Origin: an uncultured Collinsella sp.
GTDB lineage: Bacteria > Actinomycetota > Coriobacteriia > Coriobacteriales > Coriobacteriaceae
Length of the DNA: 64,000 nucleotides
Assembly: GCA_959020715.1 (NCBI GenBank)
Contig: CAUESV010000004.1
Span: 124,001-188,000 of the forward strand
Direction: 5' to 3'
The notes below the pieces were generated by a model. The model was not told the DNA's origin. It ran no database searches and worked only from the letters and a program-made list of their open reading frames with translations. How positions within the stretch are numbered: the stretch's first letter is position 1; each line of letters begins with the position of its first letter. The translations under genes were made by a program, and so were the position numbers. Positions 31,226 through 41,205 of the stretch are shown piece by piece.

Positions 31226-33784
31226 TTACTGCCCAAAGACCTCTTCGGCGATACGAGCGCTTTCGGCGGCGTCCTTGGCGTAGTAGTCCGCGCCGATCTG
31301 TTTGGCGTATTCGGGGGTGAGCACGGCGCCGCCTACGATGATCTTGACGCCCGGCACCTCGGCATGAAGCAGCTTGATGGTCTCTTCCATGGCCACGACG
31401 GTGGTAGTCATAAGCGCCGAGAGGCCGACGAGTTTGATATCGCGCTCCTTGACGGTCTTGAGTACCTCCTGCGGATCGACGTCGCGGCCCAGGTCAAAGA
31501 CGGTATAGCCGTAGTTGTCGAGCAGCATTTTGACGATGTTCTTGCCAATATCGTGGATGTCGCCCTTGACGGTGGCCACGCAGATCTTGCCCTTGTCGGC
31601 AATCTCGCCGGCGGGCATCAGGCGCTTGATGGTGTCAAAGCCCACGCGCGCGGCCTCGGCCGAGGCCATAAGCTGCGGCAGGAAGAACTTGCCCTGGTCA
31701 AAGAGGACGCCAACCTCGTCGAGGGCGGGGATAAAGTGATTGTTGATGAGGTCCATGGCGTCGTGGTCTGCCAGCAGACGCTCGGTCTCGGCAGCGATCT
31801 CGCCTTTGCGGCCCGAGACGACCATGCGACGAATCGGGTCGTCGTTGCCGTCGGTGCCGGCGGTGCCAGCAGCAGGCGCGGCATCACTCGATGCGGCCTG
31901 AGCCGCTGCCGGGTTTGCGGCGATCTTGTACGGATCGGTCCAGCCGGCGTAGCGCTCGATGTATCCGGTCGAGCCCTCGTCCTCAACGCTCAGGACGCGA
32001 TAGCTGTAGACGGTATCCATAAAGCGCTTGGAGCCCGGGTTCATGATGGGGGCATCGAGACCTGCGCCAAAAGCGGCGGCCAAAAAGACCGAGCCCAGCA
32101 GCGGGCGGGCAGGCAGGCCAAAGCTGATGTTCGACACGCCGAGCGCGCATTTGACGCCCAGACGCTCCTTGCACAGGGACATGGCGTGCAGGATCTGCTC
32201 GGCCTGGCGTTGATTGGTCGAGGCGGTCATGACCAGACAGTCGATGAGGATGCGGTCCGGTCCGATACCGTAGCGCGCAGCCTCGGCTACGATACGCTCG
32301 GCGATGGCGAAGCGAGCCTCGGCGGTATCGGGGATGCCGCCTTCGTCGAGCGTAAGGCCGACGACGTTGGTGCCGTAGTGGGCGACCAGCGGGAAGATCT
32401 CATCCATGATCTGCTGCTTGCCATTGACCGAGTTGATGATGGGCTTGCCGGCGTAGCGGCGCACGGCGGCCTCGACGGCTGCGGGGTCGGTGGAGTCGAT
32501 CTGCAACGGCAGCAGCGTGGAGCCCTGGAGCTGTTCGGTCGCCTGTTGGATGATCTTGACCTCGTCGATCTCGGGTAGGCCCACGTTAACGTCCAGGATG
32601 TCGGCGCCCTGTTCCTGCTGGCTAATGCCCTGGCTCACGACGTAGTCCAGGTCGCCGTCGCGCAGGGCCTGCTGCAGGCGCTTTTTGCCGGTGGGATTGA
32701 TGCGCTCGCCGATGACGGCGATCTTGTGGCCGTCGCAGGGAAGGTCCACGACCGTTTGGGCGCTCGTGACCGACATGCTGGGCTTGCGGCGGCGCGGGCT
32801 GGGCGTGTGGTTGTCGATAAGCGTGCGCAGCGCTGCCATGTGCGCCGGCGTAGTGCCGCAGCAACCGCCCACGACGCTCACGCCGTCGGCGATCATGCCG
32901 GCGACGGCCTTGGCGTATTCGGGGGCCTGGATATCAAAGACGGTATTGCCGTCATCGTCCACGTGGGGCAGTCCCGCATTGGCCTGCACCATAACGGGCT
33001 TATCGGTAACGGTGAGCATACGTGCGGCGAGTCCTCGTAGCTCGGCCGGTCCCTGGCTGCAGTTGATGCCCAAAACGTCGGCGCCGATGGCATCGAGCGT
33101 GATGGCGGCCACCTCGGGACTCGTGCCCAGGAAGGTGCGACCGTCTTCCTCAAAGGTCATAGTGGCAAAGACGGGCAGGTCGGAGTTCTCGCGACAGGCG
33201 AGGACGGCCGCCTTGATCTCGGCTAGGTCGGTCATAGTCTCGATAATAAAGAGGTCCACACCCGCGGCGACGCCGGCGCGCACTTCCTCGGCAAAGAGGT
33301 CATAGGCCTCGTCGAAGCTCAGGGTACCCAGGGGGCGTAGCAGCGCGCCGATGGGGCCGATGTCACCGGCGACGTAGCGGGCGCCGGCCTCGCGGGCACA
33401 GGCGACGGCCGCGGCAAAGACGTTTGCCACGGTGGCGGCACCGTCGAGCTTGTGGGCGTTGGCGCCAAAGGTGTTGGCGGTGATCACGTCGCAGCCAGCC
33501 TCGACGTACTGGCGCTGAATGTCGGTAATGACCTGGGGCTCCTCAAAGTTGAGCAGCTCGGGCAAGGCGCCCGCCTTCATGCCAGCAGCCTGCAACATGG
33601 TGCCCATGCCGCCGTCGAACAGCAGGTGTCCCGTGCCCTCGATGGCCGCACGCAGGCAATCGTCCTTAATGCGCAGATCGTCGATCGTGCGCGTCTTGTA
33701 CGTGGCACCGTTGCGACGTGCGGCATCAACGGGTGCCGCCAATGCAGTGCCGTCAGAATCATGAGTGATAAGCGGAGTAAACAT
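31226..33784 (-). CDS. metH: Cobalamin-dependent methionine synthase without reactivation domain
   Basis: 852 aa. Order: homocysteine-binding domain with zinc Cys in VVGGCCGTTP and LGINCSQG; pterin-binding domain beginning IAVIGERINPTGKKRLQQAL; B12 cap and B12-binding domain with VKGDIHDIGKNIVKMLLDN carrying the lower-ligand His. The protein stops after the B12 domain, so the C-terminal activation domain of the E. coli enzyme is absent and is supplied by the next gene upstream. It transfers the methyl of 5-methyl-THF to homocysteine. The start at 33782-33784 gives an N-terminal extension of about 35 residues; a shorter start cannot be excluded. Confidence 0.95.
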   Translation of the reverse strand: MFTPLITHDSDGTALAAPVDAARRNGATYKTRTIDDLRIKDDCLRAAIEGTGHLLFDGGMGTMLQAAGMKAGALPELLNFEEPQVITDIQRQYVEAGCDVITANTFGANAHKLDGAATVANVFAAAVACAREAGARYVAGDIGPIGALLRPLGTLSFDEAYDLFAEEVRAGVAAGVDLFIIETMTDLAEIKAAVLACRENSDLPVFATMTFEEDGRTFLGTSPEVAAITLDAIGADVLGINCSQGPAELRGLAARMLTVTDKPVMVQANAGLPHVDDDGNTVFDIQAPEYAKAVAGMIADGVSVVGGCCGTTPAHMAALRTLIDNHTPSPRRRKPSMSVTSAQTVVDLPCDGHKIAVIGERINPTGKKRLQQALRDGDLDYVVSQGISQQEQGADILDVNVGLPEIDEVKIIQQATEQLQGSTLLPLQIDSTDPAAVEAAVRRYAGKPIINSVNGKQQIMDEIFPLVAHYGTNVVGLTLDEGGIPDTAEARFAIAERIVAEAARYGIGPDRILIDCLVMTASTNQRQAEQILHAMSLCKERLGVKCALGVSNISFGLPARPLLGSVFLAAAFGAGLDAPIMNPGSKRFMDTVYSYRVLSVEDEGSTGYIERYAGWTDPYKIAANPAAAQAASSDAAPAAGTAGTDGNDDPIRRMVVSGRKGEIAAETERLLADHDAMDLINNHFIPALDEVGVLFDQGKFFLPQLMASAEAARVGFDTIKRLMPAGEIADKGKICVATVKGDIHDIGKNIVKMLLDNYGYTVFDLGRDVDPQEVLKTVKERDIKLVGLSALMTTTVVAMEETIKLLHAEVPGVKIIVGGAVLTPEYAKQIGADYYAKDAAESARIAEEVFGQ

Positions 33785-33793
33785 CGGGGGCTC

Positions 33794-34582
33794 CTAATGG
33801 CTGGAATAGCAGGTGGTGTGGGCGGCGCGGAAGCGACAGCTCTCGCGCATGCGGCAGATATTGCAGGTGGGGCGGGTCTGGGCGTCGTGGACTTCGCCGT
33901 CGAACAGGCCGATCACCGCGGTCACGCTTTTGGTGGGCATAAGCAGGCTGGTGGGCGTGACGGTAAGCCCGATGAGCCGCGTGGCGTTGAGCGCATTGAC
34001 GATCGAGCGCTGGGCCGAAAGCGGGCAGTCGCCATAGCCGGGACTGAAGCGCCAGTTGCCGGCGAGTCTGTGTGCGGCGGCCGCAGCCTTGACCTGCTGG
34101 TCCATTTGCTCGACGGCGGCTTCCACGTAAGCGGAGCACGCGGCGTCGAGCACGGCGCCCTCCAGGGGATGTTGGGCTCCCGTGATGCGCAGGCGACGCT
34201 CGGCGTCCATGCCGAGGGTGCATGCTATGAGCGCGGCAAAGCGGGCATCTTTGAGATGTCGATAGATATCGCGACCTCGCAGCTCAACGTTGGTGCCAAC
34301 CAGACGGATGCTGGGCTCTCCCTGCTCGTCCACGCTCGTGGCATCGATGGCAAATACGCGGCGCACGCCACGGGGCTCAATGTCCAGTTCCAGACGCTCG
34401 ACCACAAGCTCAATACGTCGTGACAGTTCGGGCTCAATCTGCTGGCCGCCGTAACCCAGATACCGCAGCATCTCGGCACGGTCGACACGGGGATGGTGCG
34501 CAGCATCGACACGGTAAAGCGCCGGCGACGCAAGGTCGGCCGGCACTTCGACAGCGGTTGTATCGATGTGCGGTTTTTCCAT
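33794..34582 (-). CDS. Separate methionine synthase activation-domain protein
   Basis: 262 aa. The ATG overlaps the metF stop (TAATG). YLGYGGQQIEPELSRRIELV, ACTLGMDAERRLR and LAGNWRFSPGYGDCPLSAQ match the vitamin B12-dependent methionine synthase activation domain (as in Thermotoga TM0269). Three Cys near the end (CNICRMRESCR) could bind a metal or cluster. It would reductively reactivate cob(II)alamin of the MetH encoded 9 bases downstream. Confidence 0.93.
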   Translation of the reverse strand: MEKPHIDTTAVEVPADLASPALYRVDAAHHPRVDRAEMLRYLGYGGQQIEPELSRRIELVVERLELDIEPRGVRRVFAIDATSVDEQGEPSIRLVGTNVELRGRDIYRHLKDARFAALIACTLGMDAERRLRITGAQHPLEGAVLDAACSAYVEAAVEQMDQQVKAAAAAHRLAGNWRFSPGYGDCPLSAQRSIVNALNATRLIGLTVTPTSLLMPTKSVTAVIGLFDGEVHDAQTRPTCNICRMRESCRFRAAHTTCYSSH

Positions 34583-35454
34583 TACCCCAAGCGCTCCATA
34601 ATGGTCGCGGCGATCGCAGGACGGTTCATAGTGTACAGGTGCAGGCCGTCGGCGCCGTGCTCCTTGAGGTCGCAAAGCTGGCGGGCGGCATAATCTACAC
34701 CGGCTGCCTGCAGGCTCTCGGGGTCGTTCTCGTACTTGGCGAGAATCTTGATGACGGGGGAGGGCAGCGATGCGCCGCACATAAAGACCATGCGGCTGAT
34801 CTGCGACTTGCCCATAAACGGCATGATGCCCGCGGTAATGGGCACGGTGATACCGGCCTTGTCGGCAAGCTCGCGGAAGCGATAGAAGCACTCGTTATCA
34901 AAGAAGAGCTGCGTCACAAAGAAGCTCGCGCCGGCGTCCTGCTTTTGCTTGAGGTATTCGACCGAGAGGTTGAGATCCTCACAGGCAATGTGGCCCTCGG
35001 GGTAGGCCGCGGCGCCCACGCAAAAGCCGGCGTCGATGAGCTCGGGGATGAGGTCGCGGGCGTAGGCGTAGTCCGAGGCGGGCTTGTCGTCCTCGGTCGC
35101 GCCGGCAGGGAGATCTCCACGCAGGGCCAGGATGTTTTCCACGCCGGCGGTGCGATACTCGTCGATCTTGGCGGCGATATCGGCGTGCGACCGGCCCACG
35201 CAGGTAAGGTGTGCCACCGAGGGTGTATCGAATTCGCTCGTAATCATATGCGCGATGGGGGCGGTGGTGGCACCGTTGCCCGAGCCGCCGGCCGAGCAAG
35301 TAACTGAGACAAAGCTCGGCGAAAGCTTGCACAGGTTGCCCGCCACCTCGCGAGCCGTGTCGAGGGTAAGCTCGCCCTTGGGCGGGAACATCTCAAACGA
35401 AACGGGTGCGGTGCCCTGGGATGCTGCCTGCTTAAAAACCTCGTCGACGCGCAT
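34582..35454 (-). CDS. metF: Methylenetetrahydrofolate reductase
   Basis: 290 aa from the ATG at 35452-35454, with GAGGAGCACG before it. SFEMFPPKG near the start, SVTCSAGG, LALRGD and FFVTQLFFDNECFYRF are family motifs for FAD and folate binding. It makes the methyl donor used by MetH. Order metF, activation protein, metH in one unit supports joint control. Confidence 0.97.
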   Translation of the reverse strand: MRVDEVFKQAASQGTAPVSFEMFPPKGELTLDTAREVAGNLCKLSPSFVSVTCSAGGSGNGATTAPIAHMITSEFDTPSVAHLTCVGRSHADIAAKIDEYRTAGVENILALRGDLPAGATEDDKPASDYAYARDLIPELIDAGFCVGAAAYPEGHIACEDLNLSVEYLKQKQDAGASFFVTQLFFDNECFYRFRELADKAGITVPITAGIMPFMGKSQISRMVFMCGASLPSPVIKILAKYENDPESLQAAGVDYAARQLCDLKEHGADGLHLYTMNRPAIAATIMERLG

Positions 35455-35466
35455 ATCGTGCTCCTC

Positions 35467-35495
35467 TAGATACGTAATAGTGTGATGTGTTGTAA
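35467..35495 (-). promoter_or_regulatory. Possible promoter of the metF operon
   Basis: Minus strand TTACAA (35490-35495), 17-bp spacer, TATCTA (35467-35472), 13 bases upstream of the ATG. The short leader leaves no room for a riboswitch if this is the start. Confidence 0.45.
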
Positions 35496-35880
35496 GGATT
35501 CTACAGCACCACTGTGTCACGGTGGAGTTTCACTCGCTATTTGGGGATACCAATCAAAGATGCCTTGCTATCGGCATTCCCTATAACATGGCGGTCAATC
35601 TAAGATGGGGCAGTAAAGACTGGTATCTGATGCGAAATACCAGTTAATAGAGCCCCGTTCCCAATTGACTACCCTTAAACCATGCGGAGAGGTCTGCAAT
35701 TTATACAGTTGATTGGCTGTTGAGGGTGGCAACGCCGCTGCGATGCGGTAACCTCATTGATTGGTTTCGCGACAGCAACATAACGGTAATGTTGCGGAAA
35801 CACGGCGAGTCTAAGCTATGACTCGTTCGTTAGTAATCAACACCGCTTCTCACGCGGTGCCGATACGAAGGGAGTTCCGT
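35496..35880. other. Non-coding region between metF and glnN
   Basis: Three hairpins are visible: ACTGGTAT/ATACCAGT (about 35620-35645), GCCGC/GCGGT (about 35733-35749) and GCAACAT/ATGTTGC (about 35775-35796). The last two lie in the likely glnN leader. No match to the glutamine riboswitch core could be made by eye. Confidence 0.5.
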
Positions 35881-37968
<2,088 letters not shown>

Positions 37969-37995
37969 GACTGGGACAACATACCGTCACGGTTG

Positions 37996-38033
37996 AAAGC
38001 CGGGGCCCGCATCGCGCGGACCCCGGCTTTTTG
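37996..38033 (+). terminator. Terminator of glnN
   Basis: AAGCCGGGGCCCGC and GCGGACCCCGGCTT pair around ATCGC, followed by TTTGTTTG. Confidence 0.88.
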
Positions 38034-38094
38034 TTTGTGAAGGACGCTTTGGAGTCCGTTTTGCAACTGATTCGCCCACGCAATAAGGGGCCGT

Positions 38095-38310
38095 GGACAA
38101 AAAACGTCAAATATGAGTACTGTCACTAAACTAGTTCCATATCAAAATGGCAGTATTTGCCGAGTTAGACCACATATGTCCAGGTATATAGCTGAGGTCG
38201 GGCCCAATCTGAGCACTAGGTCGTTGATTTGACATCTGATTCACCATCTAAAAGGCCAAATTCGCTGTTACTAAATCGGTAACAGTACTCACATTTGCCA
38301 TTTTTTGCCC
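38095..38310. repeat. 216-bp element with 33-bp imperfect inverted ends
   Basis: The left end (38095-38127) and the reverse complement of the right end (38278-38310) agree at about 26 of 33 bases, sharing CAAAAAA, CAAAT and TGAGTACTGT. The 150-base interior has no gene and is AT-richer than the surroundings. It looks like a miniature inverted-repeat element. Confidence 0.6.
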
Positions 38311-38334
38311 ACAGGCCTTGCGATGGTGCCGGGA

Positions 38335-38434
38335 TCCGCACCCTGTCGGGTTCGAATCCCGGCGTTGAGGCAGAAAAAAGCCCGTCACCGCGAGGGCAAC
38401 GGGCTTCTCGATTTAAATGGTGCCCCCAGCGGGA
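38335..38434. repeat. 100-bp direct repeat, copy A, with tRNA-Glu 3' fragment
   Basis: It starts TCCGCACCCTGTCGGGTTCG on plus and ends with a 17-base match (38418-38434) to the 3' end of the tRNA-Glu gene on minus. A terminator-like hairpin AGCCCGT/ACGGGCT lies in the middle. The tRNA sequence breaks off after the acceptor and part of the T-arm. Confidence 0.8.
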
Positions 38435-38478
38435 TGTCCGCGTGCGGCTGGCGCCGCCCGCTTTCGCTGCGTCGCTCC

Positions 38479-38549
38479 GCTCCTCGCGTGCTGCGCTGGA
38501 AAACGCTTGCGCGTTTCCTCAGCTCCGCACCCTGTTGGGTTCGAATCCC
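38479..38549 (+). repeat. tRNA-T-arm-like repeat, copy 2
   Basis: GCTCCTCGCGTGCTGCGC, then AAACGCTTGCGCGTTT, then CTGTTGGGTTCGAATCCC. It is the plus-strand counterpart of 19069-19139. Confidence 0.55.
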
Positions 38550-38623
38550 GGCGTATGGGTAGCAAAAAGCCCGCTACCGAATTGGTAACGGGCTTCTCAG
38601 ATTCTGTGGTGCCCCCAGCGGGA
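38524..38623. repeat. 100-bp direct repeat, copy B, overlapping tRNA-Glu
   Basis: Same organisation as 38335-38434, 189 bases further on, but here the right end continues into an intact tRNA-Glu gene. Confidence 0.8.
38563..38594 (-). terminator. Terminator of tRNA-Glu
   Basis: Minus strand AGCCCGTTACC pairs with GGTAGCGGGCT and is followed by TTTTTGC. Confidence 0.85.
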
Positions 38624-38683
38624 TTCGAACCCGCGATATCCACCTTGAAAGGGTGGCGTCCTTGGCCGCTAGACGATGGGGAC
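38607..38683 (-). tRNA. tRNA-Glu (anticodon UUC)
   Basis: The acceptor GTCCCCA pairs with TGGGGGC, the D-arm has TCTAGCGGCC, the anticodon loop is CTTTCAA in a CCACC/GGTGG stem, and the T-arm is CGGGTTCGAATCCCG. The CCA end is encoded (TGG at 38607-38609 on plus). It is followed by a terminator. Confidence 0.97.
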
Positions 38684-38784
38684 AGCGGGAAAGAGTATAG
38701 CAGACTTTTTTGCCGGCGCGTATATCGTTGGCAAACTGGAAAACCACCACATAGGAGCTGGCTCTCTATCCCAATTCTCAAACA

Positions 38785-38976
38785 TCTCAACCTGTAACAT
38801 CTGGGCTGATAAATCGGCTCTATGTGTTACAGGTTGAGACAAAAGGCAGGCGTCGGGACGAACGTCTCATTCTGTAACAGTAAGACGACTTTTAACGGTC
38901 TAGATGTTACAGATCGAGACAAACTACCGTGGCTGGTCAAAACCACCACAAAGGTGCCTGTCCCCTTCGTGGTGGT
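38785..38976. repeat. Three successive intergenic palindromes
   Basis: (1) TCTCAACCTGTAACA/TGTTACAGGTTGAGA (38785-38799, 38825-38839), perfect. (2) GTCTCATTCTGTAACA/TGTTACAGATCGAGAC (38864-38879, 38905-38920), 14 of 16. (3) ACCACCACAAAGG/CCTTCGTGGTGGT (38942-38954, 38964-38976) around TGCCTGTCC. The first two are related to each other. All lie downstream of the MurT-GatD gene; the third, followed by GTTTTG on minus, may end its transcript. Confidence 0.8.
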
Positions 38977-38982
38977 GGGGTG

Positions 38983-41160
38983 CTAGGGGAGGAGCTTCAT
39001 GGCGGCGTCGTGGGCGGCGTGCTCGTAGGTGTCGTCGAGGGGCTTGAGCGGCAGCAGGGCTGTGGCCTGCGCATCGCCGCGACGCTCGAGGGCGTGGGTA
39101 ATGAGCCGGTCGGCGAGCTCGGGGTTCTTGGGCAGTGCCGGTCCGTGTAGGTACGTGCCGATGACTCCCTTGTAGATCAGACCCTCAAAGCCATCGTCGC
39201 CGTTGTTGCCGGTGCCCGCGACGACGGACGTTCCGAGCGGCGTGGCCTCTGTATCGAGCAGGGTGCGGCCGCCGTGGTTCTCGAATCCCACAAAGGGCTC
39301 AGGCGCCAGGTCGGTCTTGACGGCGACGTTGCCGATCAGACGGTCGGAGCCGCGCACAGTCTCGGCGGCAATGACGCCCAGGCCCTCAATGCGATCGTCG
39401 CCCATGTAGTACGAACGGCCGAGCAGCTGATAGCTACCACAGATGGCAAGCAGTGTGCCGCCATCCTCAACATAGGCCGCAACCTTGTCTTTTTGAGCGA
39501 GCAACTCGTGCGCCACAGCCAGCTGGTCGCGATCGGAGCCGCCGCCCATCATGACGATATCAGCATCATGCAGATCGAGCGTCTCGCCCATACGGACCTC
39601 GTCCACGTGCACGGGAATGCCACGCCAGGCGCAGCGGCGCTCGAGGGCGATGACATTGCCGCCGTCGCCGTAGAGGTTGAGGGCATCGGGATACAGGTAG
39701 ACGATGCGCAGCGGGCGCGAGAGCTCGACCGGCGCGACGCCGACGGGGACGGCGCTGCCATCGGCGCACGTTGCGGCGTGGGCGGCAACCGTAGCCGCAT
39801 CGGTGCCTTTGAGCCCGTCGAGCTCCTTGACTAACGGCGGGAAGGCCGTGTAGTTGGCGACGGCGTAGAAGGTGTCATCGGCGGCCTCGTCTGCCACGGC
39901 GCCGATCGCCTGCGCGACGTCCGAGATAATCGCGGCATCGATGCCGGCGTACTTGAGGCGTACCTGCATGTCGTGCGCACGCGTGCCTCCGGCAAAGGCG
40001 ACAAGACCCGGCGTGTCGGCGATGCGCTCGAAGTCGACATCGTAGATCCACGAGACATCGTGGCCGTCGGCGTCGTTGTCGTTCAGGAAGAAGGCGCAGA
40101 GCCTGCCGCCTGCCGTTTTAATGGACTGAATCTGGCGATCGAAGCCCACGGGATTTTTGGCCAGGTTTGCCTCGACAGTACGGCCGGCGATCTCCCAGCG
40201 GCCCATGCGTCCGCCGGCGGGGACGTAGGCATCGAGCGTTGGCTGCAGATGTGCCGCGTCCACGCCCAACTCGCGCGCCGCAAAGAAGGCGGCGGCAACG
40301 TTGTAGACCATGTACAGGCCGTTGTAGCGCGTGGCGATGTGCGTTGCGGGCGCTTGTGCCTCGGGTCCAAAGTTCAGGTCAAAGCCGTAGCCGTCGCAGC
40401 CGAGTTCCACGCCCGTCACGCGACGGACAAGCCCAGGGCGGGCCCAGCCGCACGAAGGACAATGATAGGCGCCGAGCTGGCCGTACTGCACATAGTCGTA
40501 TTCCAACGGCGCGTTGCACTGCGAGCAAAAACGCGAGTCGCTAATGCGATCGGACTCGGTGCCCGTGGCACCGTCGATGCCAAAGGCGATGCTCGTGTTG
40601 GGGACGCGTGCGGCGATCGAGGCGCACAGCGGATCGTCGGCGTTATAGATGAGCGTCGTTGCCGGCGAAAGCTCCAACGCGTGGGCGATGACCTCCTGGG
40701 TGTGATCGATCTCGCCATAGCGATCCAGCTGGTCACGGAACAGGTTGAGCAGCACGAAGTACGTCGGCTTGAGCTTGGGCAGGACGCGCACGGTGTAGAG
40801 CTCATCGCATTCAAAAACGCCCACGCGCTTGCCGCTGCCGGCACGCTTGAGGCCGCTGCGCGCCTCGAGCAGGGCGCCCACCACGCCCGGCTCCATGTTG
40901 TTGCCGGCGCGGTTGCATACCACGATGGTGCCGCTGGCGGCAACGGCGTCGGCGATCAGGTTGGAGGTGGTGGTCTTACCGTTGGTGCCGGTGATCACCA
41001 CGCTGCGGTCGACAAGACTCGCCAGGTCGCTCAGCAGCTCGGGGTCGATTTTCATGGCGATGCGGCCGGGAAGCACGCCGCCCTGGCGCTTAAGGACGGA
41101 GCGCAGCCCCCAGCGGGCGATATCGCTCGAGGTGCAGGCGAGAGATGAGCGGAAGTTCAT
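38983..41160 (-). CDS. Fused MurT-GatD lipid II isoglutaminyl synthase
   Basis: 725 aa. Residues ~1-440 are MurT: GTNGKTTTSN (58-67, ATP site), CSQC and CPSC zinc ribbon in the middle, and a DUF1727-type segment with LNDNDADGHDVSWIYDVDFE. Residues ~480-725 are GatD: IVYLYPDALNLYGDGGNVIA, nucleophile Cys574 in LLAICGSYQLLG and His672 in GTYLHGPALPKN. The two-protein enzyme amidates D-Glu of lipid II with ammonia from glutamine; here both halves are in one chain with no stop between. glnN, which makes the glutamine, lies nearby. RBS near the start is weak. Confidence 0.94.
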   Translation of the reverse strand: MNFRSSLACTSSDIARWGLRSVLKRQGGVLPGRIAMKIDPELLSDLASLVDRSVVITGTNGKTTTSNLIADAVAASGTIVVCNRAGNNMEPGVVGALLEARSGLKRAGSGKRVGVFECDELYTVRVLPKLKPTYFVLLNLFRDQLDRYGEIDHTQEVIAHALELSPATTLIYNADDPLCASIAARVPNTSIAFGIDGATGTESDRISDSRFCSQCNAPLEYDYVQYGQLGAYHCPSCGWARPGLVRRVTGVELGCDGYGFDLNFGPEAQAPATHIATRYNGLYMVYNVAAAFFAARELGVDAAHLQPTLDAYVPAGGRMGRWEIAGRTVEANLAKNPVGFDRQIQSIKTAGGRLCAFFLNDNDADGHDVSWIYDVDFERIADTPGLVAFAGGTRAHDMQVRLKYAGIDAAIISDVAQAIGAVADEAADDTFYAVANYTAFPPLVKELDGLKGTDAATVAAHAATCADGSAVPVGVAPVELSRPLRIVYLYPDALNLYGDGGNVIALERRCAWRGIPVHVDEVRMGETLDLHDADIVMMGGGSDRDQLAVAHELLAQKDKVAAYVEDGGTLLAICGSYQLLGRSYYMGDDRIEGLGVIAAETVRGSDRLIGNVAVKTDLAPEPFVGFENHGGRTLLDTEATPLGTSVVAGTGNNGDDGFEGLIYKGVIGTYLHGPALPKNPELADRLITHALERRGDAQATALLPLKPLDDTYEHAAHDAAMKLLP

Positions 41161-41205
41161 GAAGCCGTTCCTAACGTGAATGACATGGTCGTGACGTTTG
41201 CGCCG

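Noticed and set aside
29708..32578. 956-codon plus-strand frame across the DUF711 and metH genes
   Set aside because: It spans two confident minus-strand genes and their intergenic region; composition is that of an antisense frame.
35455..35880. Cobalamin or SAM riboswitch upstream of metF
   Set aside because: No B12-box or SAM-I core could be recognised in the region, and the likely promoter leaves only a short leader.
35640..35880. Glutamine riboswitch upstream of glnN
   Set aside because: Hairpins are present but the conserved core bases of the glnA motif could not be aligned by eye.
38295..38588. 97-codon plus frame over the tRNA fragments
   Set aside because: It reads through tRNA remnants and terminator hairpins; the repeated GSNPG peptides are translated T-arms.
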